This document shows, one piece after another, positions 4,887-5,019 of a stretch of DNA of 5,019 nucleotides. This stretch comes from an uncultured Corynebacterium sp. (GTDB taxonomy: Bacteria; Actinomycetota; Actinomycetes; Mycobacteriales; Mycobacteriaceae): contig NZ_CABTZR010000119.1 in the NCBI RefSeq assembly GCF_902489365.1, positions 1 through 5,019 on the forward strand, written 5' to 3'. The notes under the pieces are model-generated. The model did no database searches. It saw only the letters and a list, made by a program, of their open reading frames with translations, and had not been told where the DNA came from. Every line of letters begins with the position of its first letter. The stretch's first letter is position 1. The translations under genes were made by a program, and so were the position numbers.

Positions 4887-5019
4887 TCTTTCTTCATGTC
4901 AGACATGTCTGCGGATTCCGAGTGGTCCATGTGCTCACCATGGTCCATGGATCCTTGGTCCATATCACCGTGGTTCATGTGGCCCATGTCGCCGTAGTCT
5001 TCATCGCCGGCACCAATGG
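4871..5019 (-). CDS. C-terminal fragment of a Met/His-rich, probably metal-binding secreted protein
   Basis: The last 48 codons plus TAG are present; the gene begins beyond the right edge. The fragment holds 7 Met, 7 His, 9 Asp and 5 Glu among 48 residues, in units such as GDMGHMNHGDMD and SMDHGEHMDH, and ends KKEEHAH. Such tails bind soft or borderline metals, especially copper, in exported proteins. From memory, corynebacteria often carry a secreted copper-chaperone (PCu(A)C-type) or CopC-like gene beside the peroxidase and thrS, and these can end in Met/His-rich tails; that identity cannot be shown from this fragment. Alternatives are another lipoprotein or a nickel/zinc-binding protein. 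Reading in this frame is supported by ATGGACCA-type repeats spaced in multiples of three. The next gene, the DyP peroxidase, starts 66 bp downstream, suggesting a shared transcript. Confidence 0.72.
   Translation of the reverse strand, partial: IGAGDEDYGDMGHMNHGDMDQGSMDHGEHMDHSESADMSDMKKEEHAH
4923..4978 (-). repeat. In-frame short repeats encoding Met-Asp/Asn-His/Gln
   Basis: TGGTCCAT occurs on the plus strand at 4923-4930, 4941-4948 and 4956-4963, with a variant TGGTTCAT at 4971-4978. The spacings are 18, 15 and 15 bp, all multiples of three. On the coding (minus) strand they read ATG-GAC/AAC-CA, giving M-D-H, M-D-H, M-D-Q and M-N-H. This is a degenerate coding repeat in the metal-binding tail and could vary in copy number between strains. 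Confidence 0.7.

Noticed and set aside
1..5019. Mobile element, CRISPR array, tRNA/rRNA or defence system
   Set aside because: Read on both strands, the window is filled by collinear housekeeping genes with intact families. No terminal repeats, transposase, spacer repeats or tRNA-like cloverleaf were seen.

Overview
The window looks like core chromosome from a high-GC actinobacterium, most likely a Corynebacterium. The reason is the gene order thrS - HIT protein - pgsA - acyltransferase, which is the conserved corynebacterial/mycobacterial phosphatidylinositol (PI) and PIM locus. The proteins also look corynebacterial, and start codons GTG and ATG are mixed. The species call is inference; no search was possible. 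Every supported gene is on the minus strand, so the biological reading order runs from the right end of the window (5019) to the left (1).

Right end, read first: 4871-5019 holds the last 48 codons of a protein ending in a Met/His/Asp/Glu-rich tail, probably an exported metal (copper?) binding protein. After 66 bp comes a DyP-type heme peroxidase of the EfeB family (3533-4804), with a combined Tat signal and lipobox, so it is probably anchored outside the cytoplasmic membrane. These two genes look like an extracytoplasmic metal/redox pair.

Centre and left: after a 93 bp leader with a possible promoter and hairpin, thrS (1376-3439) encodes a full-length threonyl-tRNA synthetase. It is followed at 46 bp by a HIT-family protein resembling mycobacterial Ap4A phosphorylase (751-1329). 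The HIT gene overlaps by 8 bp the gene for PI-phosphate synthase, pgsA (123-758). After 63 bp the first 19 codons of a PIM acyltransferase gene (patA-like) run off the left edge (1-59). Spacing is tight and no terminator is visible from thrS to the left edge, so thrS-HIT-pgsA-patA is probably one operon. It joins tRNA charging, removal of dinucleoside polyphosphates (known by-products of aminoacyl-tRNA synthetases) and the first membrane steps of PI/PIM synthesis.

I saw no tRNA, rRNA, CRISPR array, insertion sequence or phage feature. No intergenic stretch exceeds 100 bp. The window is mostly ordinary housekeeping DNA. Its least ordinary parts are the Met/His-rich tail next to the lipoprotein DyP peroxidase, and the structured thrS leader.
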